This document shows positions 50,754 to 64,000 of a stretch of DNA of 64,000 nt, piece after piece. A program made the position numbers and the translations under genes. The stretch comes from Hyperoplus lanceolatus (Eukaryota > Chordata > Actinopteri > Uranoscopiformes > Ammodytidae). The notes under the pieces were generated by a model. The model saw only the letters and a program-made list of their open reading frames with translations, was not told where the DNA came from and did no database searches. Every line of letters begins with the position of its first letter. Position 1 is the stretch's first letter. The stretch lies in assembly GCA_026929865.2 (NCBI GenBank), contig CM049408.1:19728501-19792500 (forward strand), given 5' to 3'.

Positions 50754-53700
50754 TACAAACTGCAAATATAAAATGAACAGACCTACTGTTTTCCCTGCCG
50801 GAACTATTTCACTTGTCATTCTGTGGCACAGTTTTTAAAAGAGCCCGCTTTCACAAAACAGTGCATTGATAAATATAATCAGGGGGTTCTTTACAGTTCT
50901 AGTTTGCCAAGGTTTGCTCCTGGAGTCAGAGAAGATCATTAAATATTAACCCACCACAGGCTGCTATGGGGCGAAGCGCTGCTCATGCAATAACAAGAAA
51001 GCTGTTTACTTACCCTCATCTTGCAGCAGAGAGTTTCATTTTTCCGTTATAATTTTTTTTGCTCATAGAGGTTTTGAAAAAGTACAGAGGTTTTTCAAAA
51101 GTGGGACACTCTAATTGAAAAAAGGCATTACTCCATTCCAGTGAATGAACTCTCTGGAGAGAAGACGTGTCAGCTGACTTAGTTGGAGGGCCCGTCACTA
51201 TGTTCTATTATAGTTTAATGTGTCAGTTGTGGAATGTAAATGATTGCATTTATTCAAGAACTGCACTTTACTGTACTGTATGTTGAGGTACTGGTCATTT
51301 ATTGCATATTTCTATTTTATGTTACTTTATACTTCAACTGTGCCACATTACAAATATTTGTATTTCTATATTTACATGATTGATAGCTATAGTTATTCTA
51401 CTTTACAGATTAAGACATTATATGTGATAGGCTTAAATACAATGCATCATTAAAGATTAATCCTATCTATCCTTCAGATGTTCTTCCCTTCAAGCTTCCC
51501 GACTGGTTTATTATCCACATTTTTCACAAGCGAAAAAGAGAGAGAGAGTAATTAATACAAATGTATGTAGCACAACTTTGTTTTTTCCTTTACAGTAATC
51601 AATCATCTCAAGACCCCCAAGATTTATCTTGTGACCCTCAAGATGGGTTTCAACCCCCATGTTGAAAAGCCACATGACGTTACTACCAAACTGTATTAGA
51701 AGTTTGAGTATTTACAGTAGAACAAGTAACAGTAAAATGCTGCCTGATTATGAACTGATGCATCTGTATTACCAGTCCCGATAATATAATTCTAACAGGG
51801 GCCATTTTGCAGAACAAATACTTCTAGTTCTGATTCTCTGAGTACATTTTGCTTTGAATACTTCTGCATTTGAACTTCACTAGGATTTTGAGTGGATGAC
51901 TGAGTATTTGCAGTATTATTAGTTGACCTTCTTTCTGTAGTGATTTGCAATAGTTTTAAATAGAATTAAGAAGATACTGTAGCTAAAGTGAAACAACAAG
52001 CTGTTTAATTTTTTTTTTATTGGATGATAGAAGGTGTGTTTGATTTAAGTTTTTCTTCCTGTGTCTACTAAATGTGTACATGAGTACAACCTTCACACCT
52101 ATCTTATGTTTTATAGATTTAATACTAGATTATATTGTTTTAATCAAAACCTTTATTGCTTGTAAACGTACACTAGGACAAATATCAACTGGTGCAAGAT
52201 GTGTGAATGAGCGGATGCACAAACAATCAATTTAAAAAAACATAATGAAATTGAAATTATAAAATATGAAACTGCTAAAGGGGCTGCAGCAAAACTAATT
52301 CCTCTTGGGATGTAAAATAGAGGATCGGCTGTTGTGTTGCACATCGACAGTTGTGGATACCAATGAAAATAGATTTCCACTTCAAAGAGGATGTTACATT
52401 GCACCTAAATGGGTTCCCCTACAGGGACGGGCAGGAGATGCTAAATTGCACTTTCCTTATTTCAAGTGTAGCATTAATTAGACATGGTGAATAATGAGCT
52501 GAATGTATTAAATATTTCCTTGGTGCCATTGTGATACTGACCACAGGAAAAAAGGGGGAATGGGGCGGCTGGAAGACAGTGAAAATAAGTGCAAGAAGGA
52601 AGGGCTGTGAACGCATAGAGCTTTTGCCATGTTGAAGGTGTGTTACCTAGCAGCAGCGCAGTAGTCAAAGTTCCCTTGTATGAACTGTGATTACCTGTCC
52701 TCATTCCTCATTTTGGTCACAGTGATGGGCTATGGTATTTGAGCTTTTTGCTGCCTCTCTATCTGGGAGTTTTCAATAAAGTCATCTTCTTCATTTAGGC
52801 AGGAACACCATCTGCCAGTGTGTCAAAATAAATGCATGAGGATGTTTAACTGCATCCTGCTTTGGGTTTAATGACATTTTAGTAAAACTGGAGAAAGACA
52901 CATAAAAATAGAAACATGACGCTGGGGGACTGCAGGGAATTGGTGAAGCCACCAGAAACAGAAATTCATCAACTTTATAATATATGAATGAATTCATCAA
53001 TGACTTGTTAGCCATGGCGGCATTCTGACTCTGTGGATGTTACAGTAAGCCATCGGTCAGTCCACTAAATCCATTAGATTTCCATGAAACCTACGGAGAC
53101 ATTCGTGTCCCTCTCAGGATAAATTGTAATCAAGCTATTGGTATCTAACTTTTCATCTACCACTATCATCATATATGATTTTTCAATTTGTCTAATACTA
53201 CTGCTTTGTACTTTCTGTTAAGGGCAGCCTACTAAAATGCTAAACTTGAGAGCTGAACATGGTAAACTTCACACCCGCTAAACATCATTGTAAGCATCTA
53301 TTTCAAAACAGTGACTGTCCCAAGTCCATACTAAATACTGCAATGCAGGTATTGTGTATGCCATGTGTTCACACAAAAAAAATAGAATGCAAAAGCAGAG
53401 AAAATTAAACTACATTTTTTGAGTCTGCTGTTGATGCACGTTGTTCTTCCACAATGGAGGGGTTTCTGACACCTGGATGTTTGTTAAAAGGTTACATAAA
53501 ATCATAAGGTATGATGATATGTTTTGTATATCAGTTTATTGTGATGAGTATTAGTATATGTAGTATAATATAGATTTTGTAAGTAGTGTAGAAAGTGTAG
53601 GAATTATTTCATATATTTCATATTTTATGTGTTCGTCACATAAATTAGAAGGTAGTAGGAACTTCAAATACAAAGCTGAACTGCTCCTTTTGAAAACCTC

Positions 53701-54670
53701 ATATTTATGATTCCTTAAAAGCACTGCTGCTGTTTTCTGGGTGTAAAGAGTTACAGCTTTGCCCTATGAGATCCTTGAAGCCCTCTTAACTAAATGTGTT
53801 TGTATTTTTTTATGTCTCGGTGCCAACCTCTATTAGTGTCATGTCACTAAGTGCCCTTGACTCCAGTCAAGCAGCGCTGTGCCTGTTGGTGAGGTCCGGG
53901 TTGCATTTACTGTATAATCTGCACTCCCATAATCACAGCTCCCAACAGTGCAGGACGGATGGAGGATACTAACTCCTACTTAACTGAAGTTATTCAAGCT
54001 GTGTTGACCTGCGGGAGAAAGTGAAGCACCCACCAACTCTGAAAACATCTTCTCACAAAAGTAACATATTTGTTTCTGTATAGCTTTTACAGTAAAACAG
54101 TCAACAGACTTTGAATGCCAATATGTTGCCTGCCTGGTTTATGGTACATAGTAAACCTCTTGGTATGTTGCACTAATATTATATTGGTAAGACTCAATAA
54201 AACACTGCTATTTGTTCTTGTGTGTGATGACACATAATTCTTTATAACGTTACATTAGCTGCTCGGTGAAAATCGTGTGTGGGCGTTTGAATCACACAGA
54301 GATTATATGTGCAGGTTCATTAAACTCTTCAACCGTGCTTTTATGTCATGTCATTTCATTTCACGACTTTACTTTAGAGTGAAAGGTACCCCCATGTTTT
54401 AGTAGAGGGGTCTGTTCTTTCCTTCTTGGTTGGTTTATTGGTAATTGTCTTACCAAGGAGGAACATATAGCATGATATGATTGCATTTGACAGAAAATAT
54501 TAGCGTTTAAATGCTTCAAATTATTGTCTCTTTAAAACATTAAATTCAGCGAATATTGTTGCTTTTTCTGTGCCACTGACAGTAAATAGCTACAGGGAAT
54601 GTGCAGCTGAGTTGCGATCGCTGTGTTCTGTGTTCTTCTAGAGATCTAATACTGATAACAGTCGATGTTT
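50754..54670. other. Gene-free AT-rich stretch
   Basis: No supported exon, RNA gene or recognised transposon. Short open frames lack homology or splice context. Confidence 0.45.
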
Positions 54671-54674
54671 AAGG

Positions 54675-55439
54675 TATAGAGCTGTTAAGCGGAAGTGGCG
54701 GAATTACGGGGCATGGGACCTCTCGGCTGAAAAAAAATGAATGGGAGTCTATGGAAAGTAATCTACTATTTTCTGGTCCCAGTCATTAAATGCCTTGGAT
54801 TACATATATGTTTTGTATGGGTCTAAATGATCATTTTTCATGTGAAGAGTTTGACGGTATGTTGTATGATTATTCGTCTAACGGCTTTTGAAAAAATGTT
54901 ACGAGAACAACTACAAGTCTTGTCGCCTCTGTGACGTCACCTCAACACATTCCCTCCACTTCTCGACTGACAGTGCTAATGCTAATGGCTGGCGTGGACA
55001 ACGCCAACAATCTCCCCACTCGAGAAATTGAAACTCTCCACATGTCCACTTGTGTAGTGGTTTTTGCCACGCTGAAGACTTTTGTCTTGTCATTGAAAGA
55101 AAGCGGTAAAGTGCATTAAAGACACAGCCATGTTTCTGAGCTAGGCGGGTGCCAGTGGTGGTGACGTGTATCATAAGTGTCAAGAGCAGCGAAGAGCTGT
55201 AGTCCACAAAAGCACTCTGCACAAAACCTGACCGTATCCAGCTTCTACTCGCTAAATTGTTCCATTCTTTGCACGAAAAAATACCATCTAAATCCATACA
55301 AAACATATGTGTAATCGAAGGCATTTCATGACTGGGACCAGAAAATAATACATTTCTTTCCATTGACTACCGTTGTAATTTTTCGAGCCGAGAGGTCCCA
55401 TGTCCCGGAAGTAAGCCACTTCCGCTTAACAGCTCTATA
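54675..55439. mobile_element. TA-flanked element with about 170-bp TIRs
   Basis: The left end TATAGAGCTGTTAAGCGGAA is mirrored at the right (GCTTAACAGCTCTATA). Similarity continues through CATGGGACCTCTCGGCT, TTTTCTGGTCCCAGTCAT and ATATGTTTTGTATGG, about 170 bp of imperfect inverted repeat. TA borders both ends. The central part is unrelated sequence with no transposase ORF. It is a non-autonomous foldback element; a Tc1/mariner-like origin is possible from the TA duplication. Confidence 0.8.
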
Positions 55440-55722
55440 ATGGTTGAAATCCATGTAAAATGTAATATGTGGCCTTCCAGAGCATAATCAATGCATACAG
55501 TTTATGCAATTGAGGGGGCCCATCCCATAAGTTGTATCCCACTAGACAAAAACAAATATATAATATATTATCACTTTCACGCATAGTGGTCACTACAATG
55601 GACAGCTATTCAAAAGCTGTTTTCTTGAATATGCATGGGTGTAGATCGCCTAGTTGCTTGTCAGCCACTACAGTGGACTCTTGTGTGTCATCCAATACAT
55701 TGCCAACCAGTGGCCAACCATT

Positions 55723-56315
55723 AGCCTGGTCCAACCAGACCACCGTACTTCATTTCATTTGTACAGATGGTCTGGAAGTGCTGTAATTGGCAAACGTTAA
55801 CTCACTTGGAGGCGGGTGTCTGTCGAAGTTTAAAACTATTGGATCTGCCCAGTGCCACTCTGGATTAGCCAACCAATCGCATCACGTTTGGTCATCACGT
55901 GTGTCATGTGCCGGCTTTTGATGGTGCCTTCCAGTTGGACAGGGAACTCGGAAATTTCCGACTTCACTACATATTGTAGTCTATGAATCTACCGGTACCT
56001 GGCAACAGTAACTTGTTAGAGCCTAACGTTTAGTTATTTGGACGAGAAAGGTTTTAGGCGTCCATACTTTCGTGATGCACTGGAACACAGACAGGTCGGA
56101 ACTCGGAACTACCAAGTCGGAAATCTCCTTCTTCCGAGTATAAAGCAACGCAGCATTCAACTGAAACTGGAGCGTTCTCAGCCACTCGCTCTGTTCGCTG
56201 ATTGGCCGATCGTAGATTCTCCGGAGAATCTGGGAAATGCGCTGTACACCCAGACTGACTACTGAAGGGAAAATGAAATTTGGCCGGAAGTAGGCGGGCG
56301 GGCGGAGCCAGGCTA
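55723..56315. mobile_element. MITE with GCCAACCATT duplication
   Basis: It is flanked by GCCAACCATT on both sides (55713-55722 and 56316-56325). The ends AGCCTGGTCC and ...GGAGCCAGGCTA are inverted relatives. No ORF of note. A duplication of 8-10 bp fits a hAT-like insertion; the exact length is ambiguous because the ends share bases with the duplication. Confidence 0.72.
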
Positions 56316-57247
56316 GCCAACCATTGTAAGAGCAGCCACAATTAGTCAAAACCAAGATGGCCGACAGGGAGCAGAAAAGTTGTGTAGCTCAGGAATATCC
56401 TGTAACTACTTCTAAAATAGGAGAGCCTGGCAGGTAAAAAAAAATATGGCAACATCAAGTAACATCTTAGGAGTCATATAGATGTTAAAATTTCCAATTA
56501 TTGATTTTACATTGGGAGGAAATGATGTTTAATCACCTGTCCACTAAAATGGACATCATGCATCACCGACTTCAATAAATACTATGACTGCAGATGTGTT
56601 GTGCTTGAAAACACTTACTTTGCTGTAACTTTTTGGTTTTAAATCAATTGATTTATGTTATTAGAATGCAACTTGAAGTATTTGTGTAAAAAAAAAAAAA
56701 GTAAAATAGTTGGTGTCACTATGATGCCAATTTTCATATAAAAATAGCTTTGATGATGTGATGTACAAGTCAGTAGGCTGTACTACTGAATTACACCTGA
56801 AAAAGAGAAATTGGAGAATCAAGGAAAAAGTTGTCTGTTATTTTCATAGAAAATTTTGATTGAAAAAATTATTCCACGCTTTTGCATTAGATTGAAGTAT
56901 TGGAATATGTTAATATATGTGAACAGGCATTGAAAATATATATTATTTTATAGTTTTCAGATAATATATAATTTTTTTCACTGTTTTGTTAAATAAATAA
57001 GTGCAAAGTTGAGTACTCAAAACGCATGGAGTCCACCCGAGTGGACATGTGTAAAACTCTCTGAAAAAAGTGTGTTTAAAAAAATATATATTTTTTCTTT
57101 TCATGCCTAAATAAGTATAAAATCACTTGAGAAAAAAATCCAGACTAAGGATATCATAATTCATGCATTAAAGGGTTAAAAGATATTATGAACTGGACTT
57201 TATACTTGAGATGGGGGATTTTTGTTGCAAAATATTGCACTGCAGAA

Positions 57248-57533
57248 TCACAAAAGAGAAAAGAGCAATAAGTGCATGTCTGTGAGCCACTGCTTGATGA
57301 CTCCACTTGATTCTCCACCCTGACTGAGCTCTGCTTGCAGCTGGGCAAAACAGAGAAGAAGTGCTGTGGCGTCCAAACGCAGAAAACCTTGCTTGTTGGA
57401 CACAGAAAGACACCCTGTACTTGGGTCAGCAATCCTTCTACACTCTAAAAAGTGCAGCCGGAGCCTCTCTAGAAAGATTAATGACCATTGATCCCCAGCA
57501 CAAGCCACCAGGGCAGCAGACCACTGTTTCCCT
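57248..57533 (-). CDS. Possible terminal coding exon, unknown protein
   Basis: A minus-strand frame of about 95 codons ends at TGA (57248-57250). It reads GKQWSAALVACAGDQWSLIF, then LERLRLHFLECRRIADPSTG, and ends LTDMHLLLFSLL. Composition looks like a normal helical protein rather than repeat noise. A CTAG acceptor-like junction lies at 57534, but the preceding polypyrimidine tract is weak. The frame also runs upstream to ATGs at 57601 and nearby. I recognise no family and see no partner exon or clear poly(A) signal. It could be the last exon of a gene starting beyond the window, a pseudogene or a chance ORF. Confidence 0.3.
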
Positions 57534-57863
57534 CTAGTCGCCATAAGCAGTAAAATCCTCATTACACACTTCTTGATCCTTAAGGTTTCCCCTCTGCCCA
57601 TCCCGAACCGTGCCCAAGGACAGTTGCTGGTGTTTGGTTTTGTTTTGTTCAGCGAAGTGCGTTAATGTCGCTGATGTTTGCTTATCTGTGCATTTCAGTT
57701 GTGCTGCTTTGTTGTGAATTCTATACTGTCTGATGTTTGAATATTGTGTTGAAAAATAAACAATGCAAATAAGTAAGGTGAGAAGGAGCAAACCACTGAT
57801 GACAACCGTGATTCATAAATAACGGCAAAGTCTGAACAACATTTTTTAAAGTGACATGTGCCA

Positions 57864-57865
57864 CC

Positions 57866-57896
<31 letters not shown>

Positions 57897-57897
57897 A
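57864..57897. repeat. Poly(C) run joined to (CA)n
   Basis: About 19 consecutive C followed by eight CA units. It produces an artefactual proline/glycine frame. Confidence 0.95.
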
Positions 57898-60800
57898 AAA
57901 CTAATCATAAACAAAGTTGCACTCTTCCTCAGACCCTCTCATTTACAGATGAAACAAGAAGCCTGTATAATCATCCCTGTGTTTGGCAGAACTTGTTCCT
58001 CATTTGTGCTTCTTTCTGCGTGACCTTCCTAATCACCTGAGCATTTCAAAAGCACAAGGGGCAGAGGGTCAGTGCAAGTATGGGGCTGAAACCGCAAATT
58101 AGCATTCGTCAGGAATATTCCTCCTGCAAATCAGCTGCTACTCTATTCTGATCTGTGGCTACGTGTGTGACTTCTGCCCCAAACTCCATCTTTGATGTTG
58201 GAATACGGTTTAAAGTCAGACTGATTAAAATGTAACAGCAATGGGCTTTGTATATGATATAAGCAGGTTTTCTATGCAGGAATAATTTGTCTTTTTCAAA
58301 CCATTAAGGACAAAGCTAAATTACTGCTGGGTTGATAGTCACTAATAGATTATATTATTGCAAGTTGAACACTGATGATATCTCAGTTTTCCTCACATTG
58401 TGACACATATTTCACACTTTTGATGATATTGAGTGGAGCAAGGAATCTGCCAAATTATCTTGATAGAAGGCTGTTTTAGAGTCGTTAAAGTCTTTCTCAC
58501 TTCATCTCATTCCGGTAACCCTCTCTACCTTCCAGAAATAAGCAAGCCAAAGATACATGAAAGACATATCCTTTTTATATCTGTTAAAATAGCTTAATTA
58601 ATAAATCCTAGATGTCTTTAACGGTGACGGTTAATTCAATTCTGTCTGTTTCATTTATACTTCAGTATTCTACAGTATTGGCGCCTTCAGCTCTTTTCAG
58701 AAGAGTTGGCAATGGCACGCTGACAACCTTTGGCTGACCCATCCTTTTATTTGGATAGATAAAGATAGATTAATATATATATACAAAGAACATGCTCAAA
58801 CACATACAGAAACAAAGAGGGATAGATATTCTTTAAAATGCGTCTTGACACTAAAGACAGACTGGTGGTCAGTCCTTGCTTTGTTACTCGAAGCTCTCAG
58901 CATTTCACACAAGGAACCTCAGAAAATAAAAACAAAAATATAATGGATTAATTTAAAGAGGGCATAGACACTGTCTCACTTTACCCCACCGCCACAATTT
59001 GGGAAAAAACGACCTCTCTTAGCAATTCAGGCTAATCTTCAGTTAACATCAACAAATGGTTTCATGTGTTGGTAGTTCATCAACATGTATGATAGAAGTG
59101 TCTCTGTCTGAATCAATTTGCTTTGGCACAACAGTTGATTAAGTTGACAGCAAGAACATTTACTTTTACATGCAAAAAAAAATGTTTTTGTGAAAATGAC
59201 ATGCTTATAACAGCACCATGAGGTCATCTCCTTCATGGCCAAGGGGAAATAGGAGGGGCTTGAAAACATAATGCTCACATTACCCAATGTCTCACATTAC
59301 CTCGTTCTCCCCTACGGTGATTTTTGCATCCCAAAGAATGAATTTTTGTTGTTTATAGTTTCATCAAAATAATGAACATTTAGAGCCAAAGTTGATCGTG
59401 GCACTTAGCCTGCAGATTTAACATCTTAAGAACAACATTAGTGGAGCCAATTACCAACCAACATCACATCTATCATTAGATGTTGTTATTTCACTCCAAC
59501 TCAACATGCAATACTTGCTAATAATGCTAATTAAGTCTTGAGGATAGACAAACTTTGCGGCGTTTAGCAGTTTCAAAGGCTTTTTTTCCCCTCTTTTCTC
59601 TCTTTTTTCGCCTTGCCTTGACAAACCTAGCAGCTTTCGATGTGTTGTTAAATGTAACTCAAATGCGCTCACTCTGTCACCATAAGCAGAGTCTCAGAGG
59701 GGAATCTACTTCCATTCTCTTAACATATTAGATAAGTTAACCGTATGAAAAGTATAGTCCTTTAAACACACTGATTTCTGATTATAACCATTAACCTTGC
59801 CCTGGGAATTCAACAATAATGACCTTTGATTTCCTCCATCGGTGCTATATATACCAAGTTGAGAGCAACACTTTGCACTTTCCTAAAATTAGGTTTAAAC
59901 TACTGTATATTCAGTGTATCTGAATTGTTTTTCTTCTGTTCATTTTCAGGTAAATAACGAGTCTATCTACTGTTGTTGCTGTATTAATGATGTTGTTCTT
60001 TGTACCCAGATGAGTTGATAATACGCCACTACAAATGATAAATTGACCTACAGTGCTGACACCGGTGATGTGGAACTGGTAATGGCGTGTGGATAAGTTT
60101 CATAAAACCAGCATGAGTAAACACGCTGTCACAGCAACCCGATCGTTTGGACACCAAACAAGGTAATGCTCTGATGGACACTAATCATTCAAGATCAAAT
60201 GCATTTCAATTAAGTAATAACATCTGCTCACACAGCCATTCTGGCGAGTCACCATATGTTTCCTCCAACCTCAAAGTGGCACCGAAGAGAGATGGATGTG
60301 AAAAATACCTGAAGAGATTAAATTCCATATTCTTATGATGTTGTTTCACCCACAGGCTTGAACACATATGAGTGGAAAAATAAAATATATTTGAATGCGA
60401 TTTTTAAAGGCCCAAACTTAATTGGGAATAAGCATGAAATTACATTAATCATTTTTTAACATATGGTTAATCATGGACTGATGGCTGCCCATTCTTGGGA
60501 AATACTTGGAGGAGCTGTTGCCTGATTTCTACACAACTCACAATCTGCTCTACCATACGGGAGCCTGATTTTTTAATGGAGGATGTACAGATGGGCTAAA
60601 AATAACAACCATAAATAAACATAGGATTTCCACTGAGAATGAAAGCTATTCCGATCGATTTCATCAAGATTCCAACTACCTCGCTGCTATAATAACAAAA
60701 GGAAGTCAGATTCACGTATTTGAATAATTGCATTTGTTCCTGTTTTTGTCCCAAGTTAATTAGCAAACATTTTAGCTCAGAGGGGAAAAAATCTGCTCGT

Positions 60801-62040
60801 ATTAAGTGGGATAAACGTGGGCTGTCAGCACATCTTTACAAGTCTTATGTGTAATACAAATAAGCCCTGCTGCTTGTAGGTGCTGTAGCTTGGAGAGGGT
60901 TTTCATCCATAGCTGAACAATTTTCTGCTCCTCAGGGATCCTTTGCATCAATTCAATTTATTTCAGTAAATGGACCAATTCATCAGGGAAATTTGGTATG
61001 TCATTTGTGTTTTTCATCAACCAATACCTTCCACCGCTTTTTTTCATGAACACAAATGGATTAAACACTTATGGGGACATCTCAAACCTACAGCACATCC
61101 AAATAAGAGGTTATTGTGTGCTGACAGCATGCATGCAGGGGAAGAGCTCCGTTTTGAGGCATTGCGTTAATTAATATAACCAGGTGTTTACTGCTCATCC
61201 GCTGTTAGCTAATATTGATTGTTGAATTATGAGAGAAAACAGACATTCTGAAATTGCATGATGAATTGGCTGGACTTTAATTGAGTTTAAATTGAATTGA
61301 ATCAGTAAAAAGATGACTGAAGGCATCAGATTGAAATCCAGACCCCCGTAGCACACTTTACCAGTTTTAAAGATATAGACAATTGGTCAGAACATAATTA
61401 AGTTACATAAAATCCAACACAAACCAAATTATTTCCTTGAAGAAACGGCTGGTGGCCCGTATCCTTCCAGATGTCTGTGTGCGATACGCTCCTCCCTGCC
61501 GGCCCACACTGACAAGCCGGTGTCATCCCTGTGACATTTCCACAGCCTTCACATTTCATCACAACGGTAATTAATCATTGCTGTAACTATGTGGTGGCCT
61601 GGAACACCGGGGCTGCCACGCCGCTGAGGAGGAGAGCGAGTGCTGCAAGTAGGCCTCCTTTCCTTGGCACATGGCACAAACTGTTGCCATGATGAAGCCT
61701 CAGCAGCATCGAGGACCATCATCCCACTGTGACATCTGTTGGCATTACGGGCTGCAACTCTAACCGACGAGCAGAAAATTAGATACTCTGGCAGCACCAT
61801 GTTGGCAAAAAATGATGGTAACGAGCAGATATGGAAAAACACATTTGAAGACAAACTTATTAAGAAATCATTAACTGGGACCAGAGAGCAGCTTACAAAG
61901 ATAGGGCTTTTTTTTAAAACTCTTGACCCAATTCATTTGAAACCATTTCCATCTTAAAACGTATTATGGTCAAACCCAAAGAATACTTTTTACTGGACAA
62001 CTCATTCAGAAGTTTACCAAAGTTCTCCCACACTAGACCT
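57898..62040. other. Gene-free AT-rich stretch
   Basis: No exon with splice support. The segments about 60140-60320 and 61150-61330 lack repeat features and contain several TTAATT/ATTGA-type motifs. They might be conserved regulatory DNA, but only an alignment could show it. Confidence 0.35.
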
Positions 62041-62440
62041 TTCCTCTACACAATGCCAGTGGCTGCTCCAATCGGATTTAAGACAGTGGTCCTTGCCTAC
62101 CTAGCTGTGAACATCTTAGGCCCATCCTACATTTGGGAAATGGCTAAAACATTCAGTACAGCCCGTCCACTATTCTCTGCTATTATTGCCATTCTGATAA
62201 CTACTCCCTCACTAAGGGGGTAGGTAAACTACAGCAAAAAAAAAGTTTGTTTGTCCTGACTCCACAAAGCGGAACAATGGGGAGCTCCTGGAAGAATCTA
62301 CACATTTTCTAACAAACTGATCTCTTTCTTGTCTAAGGTTTCTGAAAGTAGTACTTGAAGCAATTATTTGATACAGTACGTGTACTTGTATTGTCTTTGC
62401 AAATGTTGGGTTGTACCTACATTGCACTTATTGTCATTTC
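62041..62440 (+). mobile_element. Degraded LINE C-terminal remnant
   Basis: The frame MPVAAPIGFKTVVLAYLAVN, then LGPSYIWEMAKTFSTARPLF and TPSLRG, matches the C-terminal pattern of fish non-LTR retrotransposon ORF2 proteins (WLPVAARIxFKTLVLAYRAVxGxGPSYI). A frameshift or stop follows at about 62221. It is a different lineage from the 34-41 kb LINEs. Confidence 0.75.
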
Positions 62441-62829
62441 TATTCGCTTCAGAAAAAAATGTCAGCTAATTGTGATATCATGATACAATATACAGTATAA
62501 ACATGAAAAGTATTATTAAAACAAAACATTCCACTAAAGTCATTTCTATCAAGTATAAGAATTTTAAATAAATGTTCTTGCCACCCCTGGTGCCTTGTCA
62601 GGGCAGTAAAACACAGTGTGCAAGGTATGAAAGGAAACACAGCCTACAGGCAGGAATAAAGGCTGAAAGAGAGACAGATGTGCCCCAGACTTTCAGGATG
62701 GATTAAGTGTAGGATAAAAGATAACCTACTTCAGGTCTGTCAGCTGTACACACATTCTCTGAAATGCCACAATGAATAAATCAATAGGCAGAACAGCAAT
62801 GCTTTTCTTGAGCGTATAATTATATTATG

Positions 62830-62831
<2 letters not shown>

Positions 62832-62890
<59 letters not shown>
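62832..62890. repeat. (AT)n microsatellite
   Basis: About 59 bp of alternating AT. Confidence 0.95.
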
Positions 62891-62893
<3 letters not shown>

Positions 62894-64000
62894 GTGTGTA
62901 ATAATGTATGTACAGTTTCCAACCATATTTTCAATTCAATCTATTGCATATTCCTGGGTATTTGGCTTTTGTTTTTTCCAAAGTTCACAGTTATCGCCAG
63001 CTTGTCACCTTGTCACGGTGACCTTTGAACATGTCATTACTGTGTGTTTTTGTATGTGCTCTTTATCAGGAGACAATAATGAAAATGGAGGTGCCACCTC
63101 TTGCCAGTTTTTAATGTTAATTGGCAGTGATTTGTGAAAAAAATAAAAATGGCTTCAGTCCAAGACAAAGCTGGTTCAGACAACACTGAGGGTCTTCACT
63201 TAACACCAACCCCATCTTCCAAATAAAAACCCCAACCCAGATGAAAGTATTTGCTTTCACGCTTAGTTTTACAAATGCAGACACTGTGTCTTATCTTTCT
63301 TAATAAATAGCCACTTCACATTATGGAATGTTGTTCCCATTATTAAAACGTTGTGGTTTGACCGGGAGCCCAGAACAATATATTACATTTGATCGAGAAC
63401 CTAAACATCTGAATGTGTTCACGATCAGATGAAGGAGAGGGGCTCTCCACAGTGCCAACATTCACTTTCAATAAGTGTGTGTTTTTATTGTGCTTTCATG
63501 TAACAATACCCAGTCATATCCCAATACCCTGTCAATATCCCCCTTCAGTTTGGACTGAACTGCGCCCAGCTGATACACACTTAATCACTGAGTGTCACTG
63601 ACCTATTCTTCTCCGCCCCAACCCAAAATACAGTAAAAATTATGTTTCAATTGTAGGCTACAAGCCACATAACGTGGCATTGACATAGCTACATATTATA
63701 ACCATATGAAACAACAATAATTTGATATTTTTCCTCTTTATTTATAGGCTAGATTTAGGCCATTTTATTATGTTTAACCCCATATTATATCAATGATATA
63801 TTTTCCAGTTTTAACTTCGGCTTCCTGTTTCTCTCCACCCCAGAATGTCTGTCCAATGAATGAATAACCTCAGATCACGTGGTTTTGTTTAATCTGGTTC
63901 CTTCAAGAAGAAGGACCACACCAAACAAAAATCAAACTCTATTTTCACCAACAAACGATTCCCAGAACACCTGAGGTTGTTTTCACAAAATAACCTTTAC
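62891..64000. other. Gene-free end of window
   Basis: No supported gene, RNA or transposon is visible in this last kilobase. Confidence 0.45.

Noticed and set aside
61549..61854. Minus-strand 101-aa open frame
   Set aside because: No splice context, no domain and composition typical of random sequence.

Overview
This window looks like nuclear DNA of a teleost fish. It has spliced genes with short exons, AATAAA-type poly(A) signals, long CA/GT microsatellites, CR1/L2-type LINEs and many fish-style non-autonomous DNA transposons. I see no bacterial operon, tRNA, rRNA or CRISPR array.

Layout. (1) 1-18.1 kb holds the genes. A partial acidic N-terminal exon lies on the minus strand at the left edge. 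It is followed by a complete 19-exon POLE2 gene (minus, 1650-6710) and, head to head with it, a 13-exon KLHDC1 gene (plus, 7568-11944). The POLE2/KLHDC1 pairing matches the vertebrate order I know. A three-exon CYS1 (cystin-1) gene (minus, 16838-18073) converges on KLHDC1. Almost all the space between their poly(A) signals is filled by a 3.7-kb inverted-repeat element (12199-15875). (2) 18.1-33.4 kb is gene-poor: microsatellites, a truncated L2-like LINE, Tc1- and hAT-like fragments, a 'GGTAACACTTTACAATAAGG' element with tandemly amplified ends, and a 1.3-kb hAT-type element with a perfect 8-bp target duplication. (3) 33.5-41.6 kb holds two same-strand, broken copies of one CR1/L2-like LINE, each carrying younger nested insertions. 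(4) 43.8-46.6 kb holds a 2.08-kb transposon-like unit made of two opposed arrays of a roughly 21-bp repeat, inside an older degraded element. (5) 46.6-64 kb is mostly non-coding: a GC-rich Harbinger-like element with a 48-bp perfect palindrome (48686-49719), a TA-flanked element with TIRs of about 170 bp (54675-55439), another MITE (55723-56315), one possible coding exon (57248-57533), a LINE remnant (about 62.04-62.44 kb) and AT-rich sequence.

Functionally the genes are separate. POLE2 is a replication polymerase subunit. KLHDC1 is a kelch-type ubiquitin-ligase substrate receptor. CYS1 is a lipid-anchored ciliary protein. POLE2 and KLHDC1 share an intergenic promoter region with an E2F-type site. 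I found no new gene system. The most unusual structures are the mirrored satellite transposon at 44134-46212, the hairpin-rich element between KLHDC1 and CYS1, and a textbook AT-AC (U12-type) intron in POLE2.
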